Source: Macrophomina tecta (Eukaryota; Ascomycota; Dothideomycetes; Botryosphaeriales; Botryosphaeriaceae). Taken from it: a DNA stretch of 64,000 nucleotides. Shown piece by piece: positions 1-10,200 of this stretch. The translations under genes were made by a program, and so were the position numbers. Each line of letters begins with the position of its first letter. Positions within the stretch are counted from its first letter, which is position 1. Under the pieces are notes generated by a model that saw only the letters and a list, made by a program, of their open reading frames with translations, searched no databases and had not been told where the DNA came from. The stretch spans positions 868,001 to 932,000 of the forward strand of contig JAKSGN010000043.1 of NCBI GenBank assembly GCA_024180945.1, given 5' to 3'.

Positions 1-1
1 C

Positions 2-199
2 GCCATCACCCAGAAGAAGCCCGACTACCTCCTCCGCTGGCTCCAGGTCAACCGTCAGCAGAGCTTCGGCGATCTGCAGGCCGAGGCTAACAAGAACCAG
101 GATGTCGTTGCGGTCAATGGCGCGGCGAAAGTTAATGGCGCGCATGGAGGCGGTGCGCATGGTTCTGGCCCTATTCCGATCGTGGTTAACGGTCACTAA
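2..199 (+). CDS. 3' end of an unrecognised gene (partial)
   Basis: The window opens inside a reading frame of 65 codons that ends in TAA at 197-199. The first half (through roughly residue 40) has the composition of a folded protein, with a KPDYLLRWLQVNRQQSFGDL-type helix-like stretch. The last 25 residues are a Gly/Ala/His/Asn tail ending in VVNGH. I do not recognise the family. The start and most of the protein lie left of the window. Confidence is reasonable that this is coding because the frame is open from the edge, has balanced composition, and is followed by a very different T/G-rich flank. An ORF in another frame at 102-491 overlaps it and looks like a shadow. Confidence 0.55.
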   Translation, partial: AITQKKPDYLLRWLQVNRQQSFGDLQAEANKNQDVVAVNGAAKVNGAHGGGAHGSGPIPIVVNGH

Positions 200-1494
200 G
201 CGGTTCGCGCCGCTTTTCCTGGGCGGAAGCCGTCGGTGTGGTGTTGAGGAGTGGTGGTGGTTGAGGGAGATGAGGCTGGAGCAGGAGAGGAAGAAGGAAA
301 GCCGTAGGCGGAGGCTGGTGCAGTGGACGTTCGACGTCGACGAGGAATGGTGGTTGGTGTTTTTGCTGGAGTGGTTCGTGCTGCCGCTATGTTTGGCAGT
401 AGCGTGGCTGTATTATATTGAGGCTTGGGTGGCGTTTGGTGGATTGATTGATGCCGGGGTGGGTTCGGCGGAGGGACACTTAATACGGTAATGGGCGGGA
501 TGTGGACGGATGAATAGATTGGTGGATTTTGGGGCGGATCTTGAAAAAGAACCTCTGTATCAAAAGTGGTTTTGGTTGTCTTTGGCTTGGCTGTCTGTTT
601 ATTGTACTTGCTGTACTTGTTTGTTTGTTTGTCTGTTTGCTGTACTTTGATGCTTTTGTGGTTGGAGTCTGCTGTACTTGTTGTACTTGCGCTGTGCTTT
701 TAGCTGGTGCTTGTACTGTTTGCTGTATTCGCTGTTTGGCATAGCTGTACTCTTGTTTTGATGTTGTAGTAGTTGTTTGCCTTTGTACTTGTACGTCTGT
801 GCTACTTTTGTATCAGATGTAGGTATATTGTTGCTGTTGAGTCTCTTTAGTTTTGTTTTGTTTTTTTGGTTGTCTTGTGCTTTGTTTTCTTGTAGATTTT
901 GTAGTGTGCTGTATTTTGTGCGTAGAATCGTACCATTCGGGATTCATCCGTTCCCATATGGTCTGATATTCAATGAAAATTCAAGCCACATTTGATTGAA
1001 GTCTTTCATCATCTTCCCGTTCCGAGGCTGGGTCTGATGCCGCTGGCGAATTTTGATCGGATTTCCCGAAGTTCGCCCAGCGCCAGAGATCTTCTTGGTC
1101 GATTCTGGTACAGGTTTGCGTAGCTCCCCGAAACGGCGCCTCGAAGAAGATAATCGCATTAGAGACCCGGTGAAATCTACCCGGCCTCGTCCACTCGCCT
1201 TCACATGACCTTCGGCCTGATACGCGTCTTACCCGATGTTAGGTTTCATGACATTGTATCCCTTCGAATTTATCCCGGTCCGTAACACTTAGCACTTTTT
1301 CTCATTTTGGTTTGGGAGTCTTGCATCTGGTCCCGATATGATATATCTCGTTCACCTTGTTCCGAACACGAAAATGGGAGTCTGCGACGTTGTATATTTT
1401 ATTGTTCCCAAGATCCATATCTTACGAGGATCTCTCAGTTATACGTACAGGAGGACTGTGGTGTCTCAGTCTTTTCCAATATCCGGAGACCACA
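200..1494. other. Intergenic: T/G-rich 3' flank with TGTAC repeats
   Basis: No convincing gene. From about 500 to 930 the plus strand is strongly T/G-rich. It carries five exact copies of TGTACTTG (603, 612, 673, 682, 784) and several TGTAC variants (641, 712, 746, 790). This may be the 3' UTR or terminator region of the gene ending at 199. From about 1200 onward it is the 3' flank of the minus-strand receptor gene. Confidence 0.5.
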
Positions 1495-3156
1495 TTACAG
1501 CGGATGTGGCACCTCAGCCTCATCCTCCTTCTTAGCCGAGACTGCTGATGGCATCCTCTCAGCCCTGGACGCCTTTCTCCCGGCTGAGACCGCCGGACCC
1601 AGACTTCTATCTTTACCCACCAATCCACCGCTCACGCCCGAACCCAGCCCCTCCTTCTTCCTCCATGGGCCAGTCAACCATCCCAATCTCTTGCCCATCT
1701 CAACCAACCCCATCTCCGTCTGCAAGGCCACGCCCGCCTTCTTCTCCCTGTCCAACACCCTGGCCCCAAACTCCCACCACGCCTTAAACACTTCGACCCT
1801 ACACAGCAAGAAAAACGCTTCCACGCCTACAAAAGACAGCACGAACAGCGTCGCCACCGTAATATCCTCGGGAATAATGATCGGCCCCGTCTTATCCAGA
1901 CACCGCTCATTATCGCGCGTCAAGATCATGCAGACAATCCACGGAACCAAGGCCTCAGTATTCGCAAAAGCCAGCTTCTCCTGCTCATTGTCGAGCACGA
2001 TGAACACGGCGCAGACGAAGGCAGTCGTACCGACAGCCAGCGCGACGATGGCGAGGCTGCGCCACTGCAGCGCGAGGACCTCTTTCAGGCGGCGGAACCT
2101 GGCGCGGGCGGTGCGGGAGCGCGAGGACAGGGCGCTGGGGGCGCCGCCCGACTCGGCGGAGCGGGTCGTCGAGACGGGCGCGCCCCCGGCGACGGCGCGC
2201 AGCAGCGCGGCCTGCAGGTACACCTTGACGCAGTAGGCGAAGGTGGCGAGCTGGAAGAGGGCGGCCAGCCCGCCCAGGCCGAGCAGCCAGGCCCAGTAGG
2301 TGGCGATGCTGCCCGTGTGGTTGACGTGGCAGTAGGCGCCGAAGCGGAAGGAGACGCCCGCGTGGGCGAGGACCGCGGCGACCAGGCTGATCGTGACGGT
2401 CCACGCGGCGATGTTGGCCCCGATGAAGTGGTGCTTCGAGGGCGTAATGTCCCAGCAGATTTGCAGGTGCATGAATAGTGCGCGCACGAGGATCCAGGTC
2501 ACCAGCATCATGCCGCCGAAAGCTGCGAAGGCCTGGGAAACTGGGTCAGTGCTGTCTTTTGGAGATAGTGGAAAGGGAGATGGGGTGTGGAACGGGGAAA
2601 AGTATAGCTCACCCCGGAGAAAGCGCAGAGAGTGCTCGTATTCATGTCGTTGGGTGTAATGGCGTTGTAGCATTGCTCCGGTTGGCCAGCTAATGGAATA
2701 ATGAAGCCAAGCTCGAAGAGCATGATTCCTACGAGTAGAATGACGTTCAGGAAAGATCGTTTGGTAGCTTGCACGGGTAGGGCGGCCATGGAGATGAGGA
2801 TGAAACCACAGAGAACAAAGCCAACTACATGGATCCATGCGGCGCCGTCTGTCAACTTTTTGAAGTCTGGGATGTAATCATTAGTCTAGCAATCCAGGGC
2901 TGCAGCAAAAATCTTGGTCTTGCCATCTCTGTAAAGATAATCGTAGACTGGACATGGAATGCAGCAGGCTCCAGTGGCATTCGCACCCTGAAGTGGATTA
3001 GCAGCACAATTTCGGCCTGGAAGAACTGCACTGGTTATCAGCATGAATAGCATAAACGTGAAACAAATGCTCACATCCGCCAGTGCTCGGAAAAAGAGAC
3101 TCATCCAAGAATGGGGCGGGGCATTCCCCGTTGAAGGGGGAAGTGGTGAAAATCAT
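1495..3156 (-). CDS. Frizzled/Smoothened-like seven-TM receptor
   Basis: Predicted 491-residue membrane protein in four exons: 3156-3075, 3025-2924, 2866-2613 and 2532-1495. Phases agree throughout, and an in-frame TGA lies two codons before the ATG. The N-terminal exon ends in FLDESLFPSTGG and continues into GRNCAANPL...CCIPCPVYDYLY, the extracellular Cys pattern of the fungal branch of the Frizzled/Smoothened family. Hydrophobic segments follow (e.g. VVGFVLCGFILISMAAL, VILLVGIMLFELGFIIPL), then ITPNDMNTSTLCAFSG and five more hydrophobic stretches. The C-terminal tail of roughly 100 residues is basic/Ser-rich and cytoplasmic. Intron 1 (3074-3026) and intron 3 (2612-2533) are GT-AG; intron 2 is GC-AG. 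The family is known as GPCR-like in fungi; ligand and pathway are unknown. An alternative would be another class of fungal 7TM protein, but the Cys motif argues against that. Confidence 0.85.
2867..2923 (-). other. GC-AG intron in the Frizzled-like gene
   Basis: 57 bp. The donor reads GATG|GCAAGA and the acceptor CATCCCAG. Without removal, an in-frame TAG interrupts the protein. Removal joins YLYRD to DFKKLTDG in phase. No GT donor in the correct phase was found nearby. Confidence 0.65.
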
Positions 3157-4245
3157 GGGCGTTCACAACGGAAGAGACAGGTCCTCCTTCTCTTGCTTAA
3201 GCAGATGGAAGAAGCAGATGCATTATTTACGTTCGGCAGTCGAAAACTGATCAGGTTGGCGAGAACAAAGAGATTATCAGATCTTGGCATTTCGCCGGCT
3301 GCGGCAACGTGGTAACGAAACAAACAAAGAAAATGGCCGGACTGAATTTGGGAATCTGGGAACATTGAATTCGGGATCGAAGTTCTAGACGCGTCGTTTT
3401 TTGACAAACACCGTTACAAGTGCTCGCGGGACTGTACAGACTGCAAGCTCCATGGCAGGTAGATGTTGATGATCGTGATATTGGATTCGCCAAGAGGATG
3501 ATGAATGTGGCTGATTAATGGATAATGACTGCGCCAGTAGCTCGTGGAAGCATCTTCAAAGACACTACACGAGAGATTGATTGCTGTTTGAGGCGTCTGC
3601 AAGCACCCAGCTTCCAAATCGCGCCACGCTACTTGGTAAGTTATTGGGCCAGGGGAGACGCCAGCCGGCTTTCTTTCGACAGTGGAGATATAGCGTTTGA
3701 AATTCGGCAGACTGAGTTGGGGTGGTGGGAAAGTTGTGGCCCCAGTGAGGTTGTGTCGTTCACCGGGGGGGCTTTATTAGAGATGTTCTAGTAATTGAAT
3801 TTGTATATCTGTCAGATGAGTCCCAATTCTTTCCGGTCACAAACGAACATCTCCAGCTGAACCATTAAGCCCGCCAGACTGTGCAAGCAACATTCACCAA
3901 CAAGCAGATACCGCCTTATCCCTGCACAGACAAAATCAGAAATATGCCTTGATACGAACAGCACCGTGGAGCCTTCTATCCAGCACATGGCATCCTCCGG
4001 TGCGGCCTGGAATGGCGCGAGACCGAAGAGATGGCGGTTGGTGAATATGGGGCGTCACAAACACTTGTTTTTATCCGCCAGCATTCCTTCTCACCGTTGT
4101 ATATATTGTTGACCATTGTTCACACGTGTCAAAATCTTACGGAACGCATACGGACCCGGCCTCTGGCCACAACGGCAGCTGCAGTGCAGCCTCTGACCAA
4201 GCCACCTCCTCCGCTGCCGACAATTGCGTTCCGTGGAAGACCTGG
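3157..4245. other. Intergenic, no gene seen
   Basis: Presumed promoter of the minus-strand receptor gene followed by unique sequence leading to the HET remnant. No open frame with convincing coding character on either strand. The far side (about 4100-4245) may hold the last eroded codons of the HET remnant. Confidence 0.4.
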
Positions 4246-4777
4246 TCAGCCTCGACAACAGAGCGGAGGATTTGATTTGGCACCTTCATAGTCAGGCCGC
4301 CGAGCTGCTGGAGCGGCGCCCCTACTTTTTCTGGCCTTGATGTAGGATAGGACCTGCGGGGAGAGCTCGTGGGCCTGGCAATGAAATCCTTGGATACCCG
4401 TTGCCATCAGTCTAGCACCCATGTCGGGAACGCATGTGACATTGCCCAAAAGTCGGGATCCTCGCAATTGTAGAGCAAGACCGAGCCCTCGAATTACCTC
4501 AGCACGGCGAGGTCCTGCGCTTCGCGATGAACATGTTTGCGAACGAGACGAAGATTTCCGCAGTCGTCCGCGAGTAGTCGACGAGATATGCCTCGGACAA
4601 GGCGTCGGACGCGATGCCAAGGAGCGTGAAGACTACATCGCGCGAGTCTGAAGCATCGAGAGCGCGCGTGAGGTGAAGTAGCTCCAGCAAATCTTTGGCA
4701 AGCTTCTCCTGTACGTCCTCCATGAGGTCAGAGATCGGAGGAAAGATGCTATCCTTCATTCTTGCACGCTTTACCAC
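4246..4777 (-). pseudogene. HET-domain protein remnant (C-terminal half)
   Basis: The minus strand at 4777-4500 reads LHLTRALDASDSRDVVFTLL...LVDYSRTTAEIFVSFANMF. This is the block that follows the HET domain in fungal heterokaryon-incompatibility proteins (usual pattern: A..DPRDRVYALLG...DY...EVY..FA). Near 4520 the homologous frame shifts to EAQDLAVLR, then hits TAA, resumes as FEGSV...CEDPDFWAMSHAFPTWVLD, then TGA and WQRVSKDF. So there is one frameshift and two stops. The HET domain itself is absent upstream. It is a fragment, not a functional gene. The two stops are consistent with CAA-to-TAA and TGG-to-TGA changes, but no intact relative is present here to prove it. Confidence 0.7.
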
Positions 4778-5249
4778 CCTGATGTCGTTCGGGCCCAGTC
4801 AGAGATGACTCTAGATATTAGCACTTATACTAATCGGGCTTCTAAGGAAGCCGATAGTCGTTCAAAGTAGCTTGCATGAACGTCAACTTCATTGTTGATC
4901 CGCATCTACCATTCATCAAACCCCCGCCGACGGATCGAGACATGTCCCGCAGTCTATATCATCGCCCGCAGCCACCCCTGTCCTCTACGCCTCCGAAACT
5001 CACAAAAGTTCAATCAAGAAGGGGATATGCAAGACCCACCGCTGCCCTCATGAAGATTTGCCGGTTTCCTCCCACTTGTCTCATCGTCGCAATGCTTCCT
5101 GACGTCAAGCTAAGCCAACGACCCACTACCAGACACCGGTGAGAAAACGAGGGCCGCTGCCCTCTCAAAGCTGCCGTACTAGCACCCGCGCTCAAAAGCC
5201 AGCTCAAAGGCTCCTTGGTAGCCGAAGCAACTTCCACACAACACAACGC

Positions 5250-5268
5250 AAAAAAAAAAAAAAAAAAA
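5250..5268 (+). repeat. A19 mononucleotide run
   Basis: Nineteen consecutive A on the plus strand, i.e. a T run on the sense strand of the 4E-T-like gene about 1.4 kb beyond its stop codon. Confidence 0.95.
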
Positions 5269-6131
5269 GGTCCCGAAAAGTAGACAAGCCGTTATCGTCT
5301 CTTCGTGTGCGGCAAATCAGGACGAACCACAGCCCCGGGGAGCCAATGTTGCGAAGAAGTATCAAAACAGCCCAAGAAAGCACGTTTGCCATCAACAGGG
5401 ATTAACAAGAAATCGCCGTCAGAAGAAGAAATGAATGAAGGAATGATCCTATTTCCCAAAGAATAACCAGACAGAAACGACAGCAAAACTTGTCGTCCCC
5501 GAATGCAACATACATCCGTCTTCATGCTATCGAGAAAGAGAACCGCGAACCAAAGGAGGTGAGAGAGGATGGGATAGGGGAAGAATGGACGGCAGGCATT
5601 GGAAAAGAAGAAATAGAAGCTAAAACATGCAGCCGCGCCGAGTGACGAAAATGGTCGGAGCAACACCATGCACAAACCATCGCCCAATCACCATCATCAT
5701 CTGAGAAGAAAAGTCAGCCCGGTCCCAACGAGACCCAAATGAACAGGACATAACAGCAGCCTCACCTCACCCTCGCTTTCTCCCTCGGGTCCGCCCCAAA
5801 TCGTCACATCCACAACGCTTGTTGCCCGCCCACCCCCGCCGCCAACATTTTCCATCCCGCACGACAACGAAAGGCACCTCAACGTGAGTGAAAGTAACAT
5901 AAACACAAGAGACCAAAAACACCAGAAAGATGGAATACGAGAGGAAGCAAAAGGAGGTATCAATGACCATTTCGTTTTTTTAAAAACTTGCCTTGCCTGC
6001 ACGCCCGCCCGCCTGCCTGCCCACCTCTTTACCCACTCGCCTTCCCCTCTCCACCACCACAACTTCCAAGCGCTTCTGCCAGAAACAAAAAAGAGAAAAC
6101 CTAAAAAGGGGCGAGGACTTCGTTCATGAAG

Positions 6132-6133
<2 letters not shown>

Positions 6134-6163
<30 letters not shown>
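6134..6163 (+). repeat. (GCA)10 microsatellite
   Basis: Ten perfect GCA units downstream of the 4E-T-like gene, outside any supported coding region. Likely length-polymorphic. Confidence 0.95.
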
Positions 6164-6164
<1 letters not shown>

Positions 6165-6282
6165 TGTCAGTTTTAAGTCCAAGAAGAGCGCAAGAAACGA
6201 GAGAGGAAGAGAGGACGAAGAAAAAAATGTCATGAGTGAATAGACCGCACACGCACACGCACATAAAACAGACATCAAAACG

Positions 6283-6302
6283 AAAAAAAAAAAAAAAAAA
6301 AA
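6283..6302 (+). repeat. A20 mononucleotide run
   Basis: Twenty consecutive A on the plus strand, 350 bp beyond the stop of the 4E-T-like gene. Confidence 0.95.
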
Positions 6303-6652
6303 TTCCCTGCAAGTAGCCCGAGAAAAACTAAAGAGAAACTCCACGCCCTCGCCATGAATAACAAAAAGAACAACATCCCCGTTTTTTCCTTGATTTGAGA
6401 GAGAAGATAGAGCAGCAAAAGAAAAGGCGCAAATAAAGCTAAAAAAAAAAGGACCTGGCCACCATCCATACGCATGATATGCTTTCTCTCTTTCACGCTG
6501 CTGCTTCCTCTGAAACGCTGGGAATTTTAAAAAGAAGTGATGACCATTCAATCCACCCTCCTTTCCCAATCCAACCGCCAAACACAAACGTCTGACCCTA
6601 GACCGTGAAAAAGAATCCAGTATCCTTCCTTGGTGCGGAATATAAAAAGAAC

Positions 6653-9370
6653 TTAGAGTCCGAAGGGACCCTGGACATGGCTGCTCCTCCTCTGATTCTC
6701 GAAGAAATCAAAACCGTTAGGGCCGGGCCCCTGACCCATGACACCGGGACCACGCTGACCCGGCATACCCATGCCCATGCCACCAGGGCCGGCGCCCATG
6801 CCCGGCGGCGGACCACCAGTACCGCCCCTGAGGCCGAGCATCTGCTGCATCTGCTCATGGTGCGGGCCAGGTCCACCACCCATACCCATGGGACCAGGAC
6901 CGCCCGGACCGCCAAAACCAGGAGGCGGTGGTGGGCCCTGCGGAGGACCAAAATAGCCGTGAGGTGGACCACCATGACCGGGCGGGCTGAACATGCCAGG
7001 CGAAGGGCCGGGACCAGCAGAAGGAGGACCTGCGACGGGAGGACCACGTTGAATACCCATGCCAGGGTGGCCAAGAGGGGTGTTGCCAGCAGAGAAAGGG
7101 GGCATGTTATTGGGTCCGCCGAAGCCAGGCGGGCCACGGCCACCCATGTTGTTGTTGTTAGCCGCAGGGAAACCAGGCGGTGGAGGCATGTTGGAGACTG
7201 GAGGACGATCCTGTGGCTGTTGAAGACCGGGAGGCTTCATACCCCACATCTGCTCTGGCGGCGGCTGCTGAGGGATACCCATGTTCATCTGGCCACGAGG
7301 GATACCTGCCTCACCAGTATTCCGACGCTGGATGCCTGCAATAGCCGGATCATCGACATGAACAGGTAAGTTGAAGCGTCCAGCACGTCGCATGGCGTTC
7401 TCAATCTCGGGATTGTCGGGCATACGACGAGGTTGAGGCTGGTAGCGCACATCGTTCTCAGGGAATTGGCGATCCTCGAAAAGGCCAGGAGGAGGATTAG
7501 CACGCGGGGGCATACCCTTGTTATCCATGAAGTTCGTGAAGAGCTCAGGCGGCGGGGGAGGACGAGCCTGTGTTTGCTGGGGTGGAGTATTACGCTGCGG
7601 CTGGGTCATCAGATTAAGGAGGAACTCCCTGTCCCTGGAAAGCTGCGTGGCGTGGGGCGGCGGTTGAGAAGTGAGAAGACTCTGGAGGCCAAAGCTGTTC
7701 ATGCCATTGCTCCCAGGCGTAGACTGCGCCATACGATCCTCGGGAGATCGAATGCTCTCAGGCCGAGACTCCTGGCGCATCTGGTCCTGGCCGGGCTCGC
7801 CCACGGGAGAGAAAGGACCAAACGCGCCCTGGGGGCCCTTGAACTCAGTAGGTGTGCCGCGCGGGGCAAGAACTGACTCGATGAAACCAGCCTTCTCCTC
7901 ACGGGATCTCAAAATGTGGTGACGGGTAGGCTGGGGCTGTACATGGACTGTATCACGATCAGGAGAACGAGTCTCAACAGGAGAGAAGACCGAAGGCTTC
8001 CTACTGGGTGCTGCTGAACCTTGCGACGGGGATTGTGTGTTGATACTTGTGTTGCCGAGCATCTGAAGAATACGCTGGAATCCCTCCTTGTCTTCGTTGT
8101 TTCCATTTGGTATACCCGCGATCTGCTCTGGCGCCAACGGTTGTGGTGGCTGCTGCTGATGTTGGGGCAGTTCCTCTTGGGGAGTAAATAGCTTGGCGAA
8201 TTTGGACTGTTTCGTAGGACCTCTGGGCTTGGGAGGTGCTGGAGCGCCTTCTGTCGTTGCTGGGCTTTCCTGCTTGACCGCCGCGCCCCACATGCCAAAC
8301 ATGTCCTTCCCGTCAAGTAGCATGGGCGTGATTGGCTTGGACGACGTTGGGGTATCCTTGGGCGGAGCGGGTTCCGGGGGATTTTCCTTCTCCTCCAAGG
8401 GCTTTCCGGCCTTCATTTGCTCCTTCCAACGCTGGAAATCCTCCTGAGTCTTGGGCTTGGGACTCTCCTGCGGCAAATCGTCAAAGAAATCTGCACCCTG
8501 GTTGCGCTTGAAGCGAGCCATGCCAATATCGTCCTTCTTCTTGACTACAGGAGTGTCGAACCATTCGGGCTCTTCCTCAACGCGGCTATTGTTATTGTTG
8601 TTGTTGCCTCGCGCCCATTCGCGGTCACGATTGTCACGACGCTCACGCCAGCTGCCATGACCGGCGTCAGCATCCTTGGTGTCAGCGTTGTCGCGGCCCC
8701 AGGGCTGTTCAAATCGACCCCTAGCACCATTGCGGCGTGGTGCAACTTCGTCTCCATCAGCATCACGGTTGAACCGACCGCTGATGCGCGGGGGACGCTC
8801 GGGGTCCTCGCTGAATGAGGCCTTGCGACCCCGCACGTTGGTCCAGCCTTCACCCTCTTCACGACCGCGGCGGCCGTTAAGCGCGCCGTTCTTGCGCTCC
8901 TCGCGGTCTTTGAAGAACTTGTCACGGATATCCTTGGCGTCCTCCTCCTTATCGGCGACTTCGGCCGACTTGGGTACACGTGAGGACGAAGCGAAGGCCA
9001 TTTTGGGAGGCCCTAGTACGATGTCTTCGGGGGCTGATGTTGTGAGCAGAAGTCCGGTTGGGGTACGGGGGTCGTCTCACCTGTGCCAGAGTGGCGGCCG
9101 AAATGCTTTCCAGGAAAGAGGGTGGGCCGCTGGCCATTCTCGTTGGCCTGCGCGGCGTCGTCGTTCCTAACACCTTGCGTACGGCCTCCTTTGCGCTGGT
9201 TCTGCTCGGGCGCAGGTCTGCGCGTGTCAGCGTGGCGCATCCGCATTCAGACAGTGCACTTACTCCATCCATTGTTCTATCGCGGGAAGGCCATCGGGCT
9301 TCTGGATGAGGGGTGACTCGCGTAGGTGAAGCAACTCCTCCGGAGTGTAACGTATGACCTCCACAGGCAT
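6653..9370 (-). CDS. 4E-T-like eIF4E-binding protein
   Basis: Predicted 867 residues in three exons: 9370-9264, 9217-9081 and 9012-6653. Introns are GT-AG (46 and 68 bp) and phases agree. The protein starts MPVEVIRYTPEELLHLRESP: residues 8-14 (YTPEELL) are a canonical eIF4E-binding motif Y-x4-L-hydrophobic, placed as in animal 4E-T (YTKEELL). The middle is charged and disordered, with RDKFFKDREER and RWKEQMKAGKP stretches. The last 350 residues are Pro/Gly/Met/Gln-rich. These features suggest a translational repressor or mRNP/P-body scaffold binding the cap-binding protein. That role is inferred from the motif and architecture, not from full-length similarity I can check. The start was chosen because it alone includes the motif and splices in phase; starting at the last exon (9001) would lose it. 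Confidence 0.8.
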
Positions 9371-10200
9371 GGCGAGTCTGAGCGGGCGACCAGTTTGGAC
9401 ACCCGTCGGCCGGCCGTTTGTCGGTGGAGGCGTTCGAACGTAGGCGGAGGTGGGACGGCGGACTCGAGGGCGTCAGGCCGGCTGATGCGCGACGGACGGG
9501 AATGGGGTCGGGCGGTAGGGTGGGCGGGTGAGGTGACGCAGCGGCGTCGAGCGTCAGGCGACGGGCGCAATTTGCAGTGCTGGAGCTGTGGTGAACGAAG
9601 CAGGCGGGGCAGAAGGCGAGGACGAGCGGGCTGGTGGAGCGGTCGGGGGCCGGCCAGGTCTGGTGTTGGGAGGAGGAGCTGCGGGCGTTGGCTGTCGCGG
9701 AGATGAGTTGCGGCGAGATGTCGGCGGTGAGGCAGAGGGGCTGCAGCGCCACAAGCGGACGATATTACGTAGCGAAGAGAACACGGGCGGTCGGCGCGTG
9801 CGGGCGGGTGACGGGGCGGAGATCGGGGTTGGATGAAGGAATTGGCGATGGATGATTTAGGGCGACTGGCAGTGGTGGTGGGTTGGAGACACGCCAAGCC
9901 CCAGCGCGCCGGCGAGTCGGGCGTCCGCAGCGTCATCGGCACCCCGACGCTGCCTCGACCTCGCTCTCACTTCTGCACATTCGGCCAGCAGCCTGCCATT
10001 TCACCTGCCGTCGCTCTACGCGTCTCCTCACGGCCCTGCCCGTGACAGTCCATGCCGTTCCGACCCATGGCCCCTGATCCAGCGGGCGGTCGCAAAAGCT
10101 GGCGGCTTCTTCTGCCAAGTGCGGGGACTACGGCCAGTGCCCGCTAGCTGGCTGATTATGCTTATCCAGAACCAAACAATATATATACCCTCTGCTTCCA
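9371..10200. other. Intergenic between URB1 3' end and 4E-T-like promoter
   Basis: 830 bp in a head-to-tail minus-strand arrangement. Part must hold the URB1 terminator, part the promoter and 5' UTR of the next gene. The sequence is GC-rich and gives several spurious open frames on both strands. No element is recognised with confidence. Confidence 0.4.

Larger units (their letters stand above)
4778..6652. other. Intergenic with long low-complexity 3' flank of the 4E-T-like gene
   Basis: 4778-5240 shows nothing recognisable. From about 5240 to 6640 the minus strand, which is the sense strand of the upstream 4E-T-like gene, is rich in T and C with long T runs, and the plus strand is correspondingly purine-rich. 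It contains a 19-A run, a 20-A run and a (GCA)10 tract. Open frames here consist mostly of Phe/Leu/Ser homopolymers and are not credible proteins. Confidence 0.5.
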
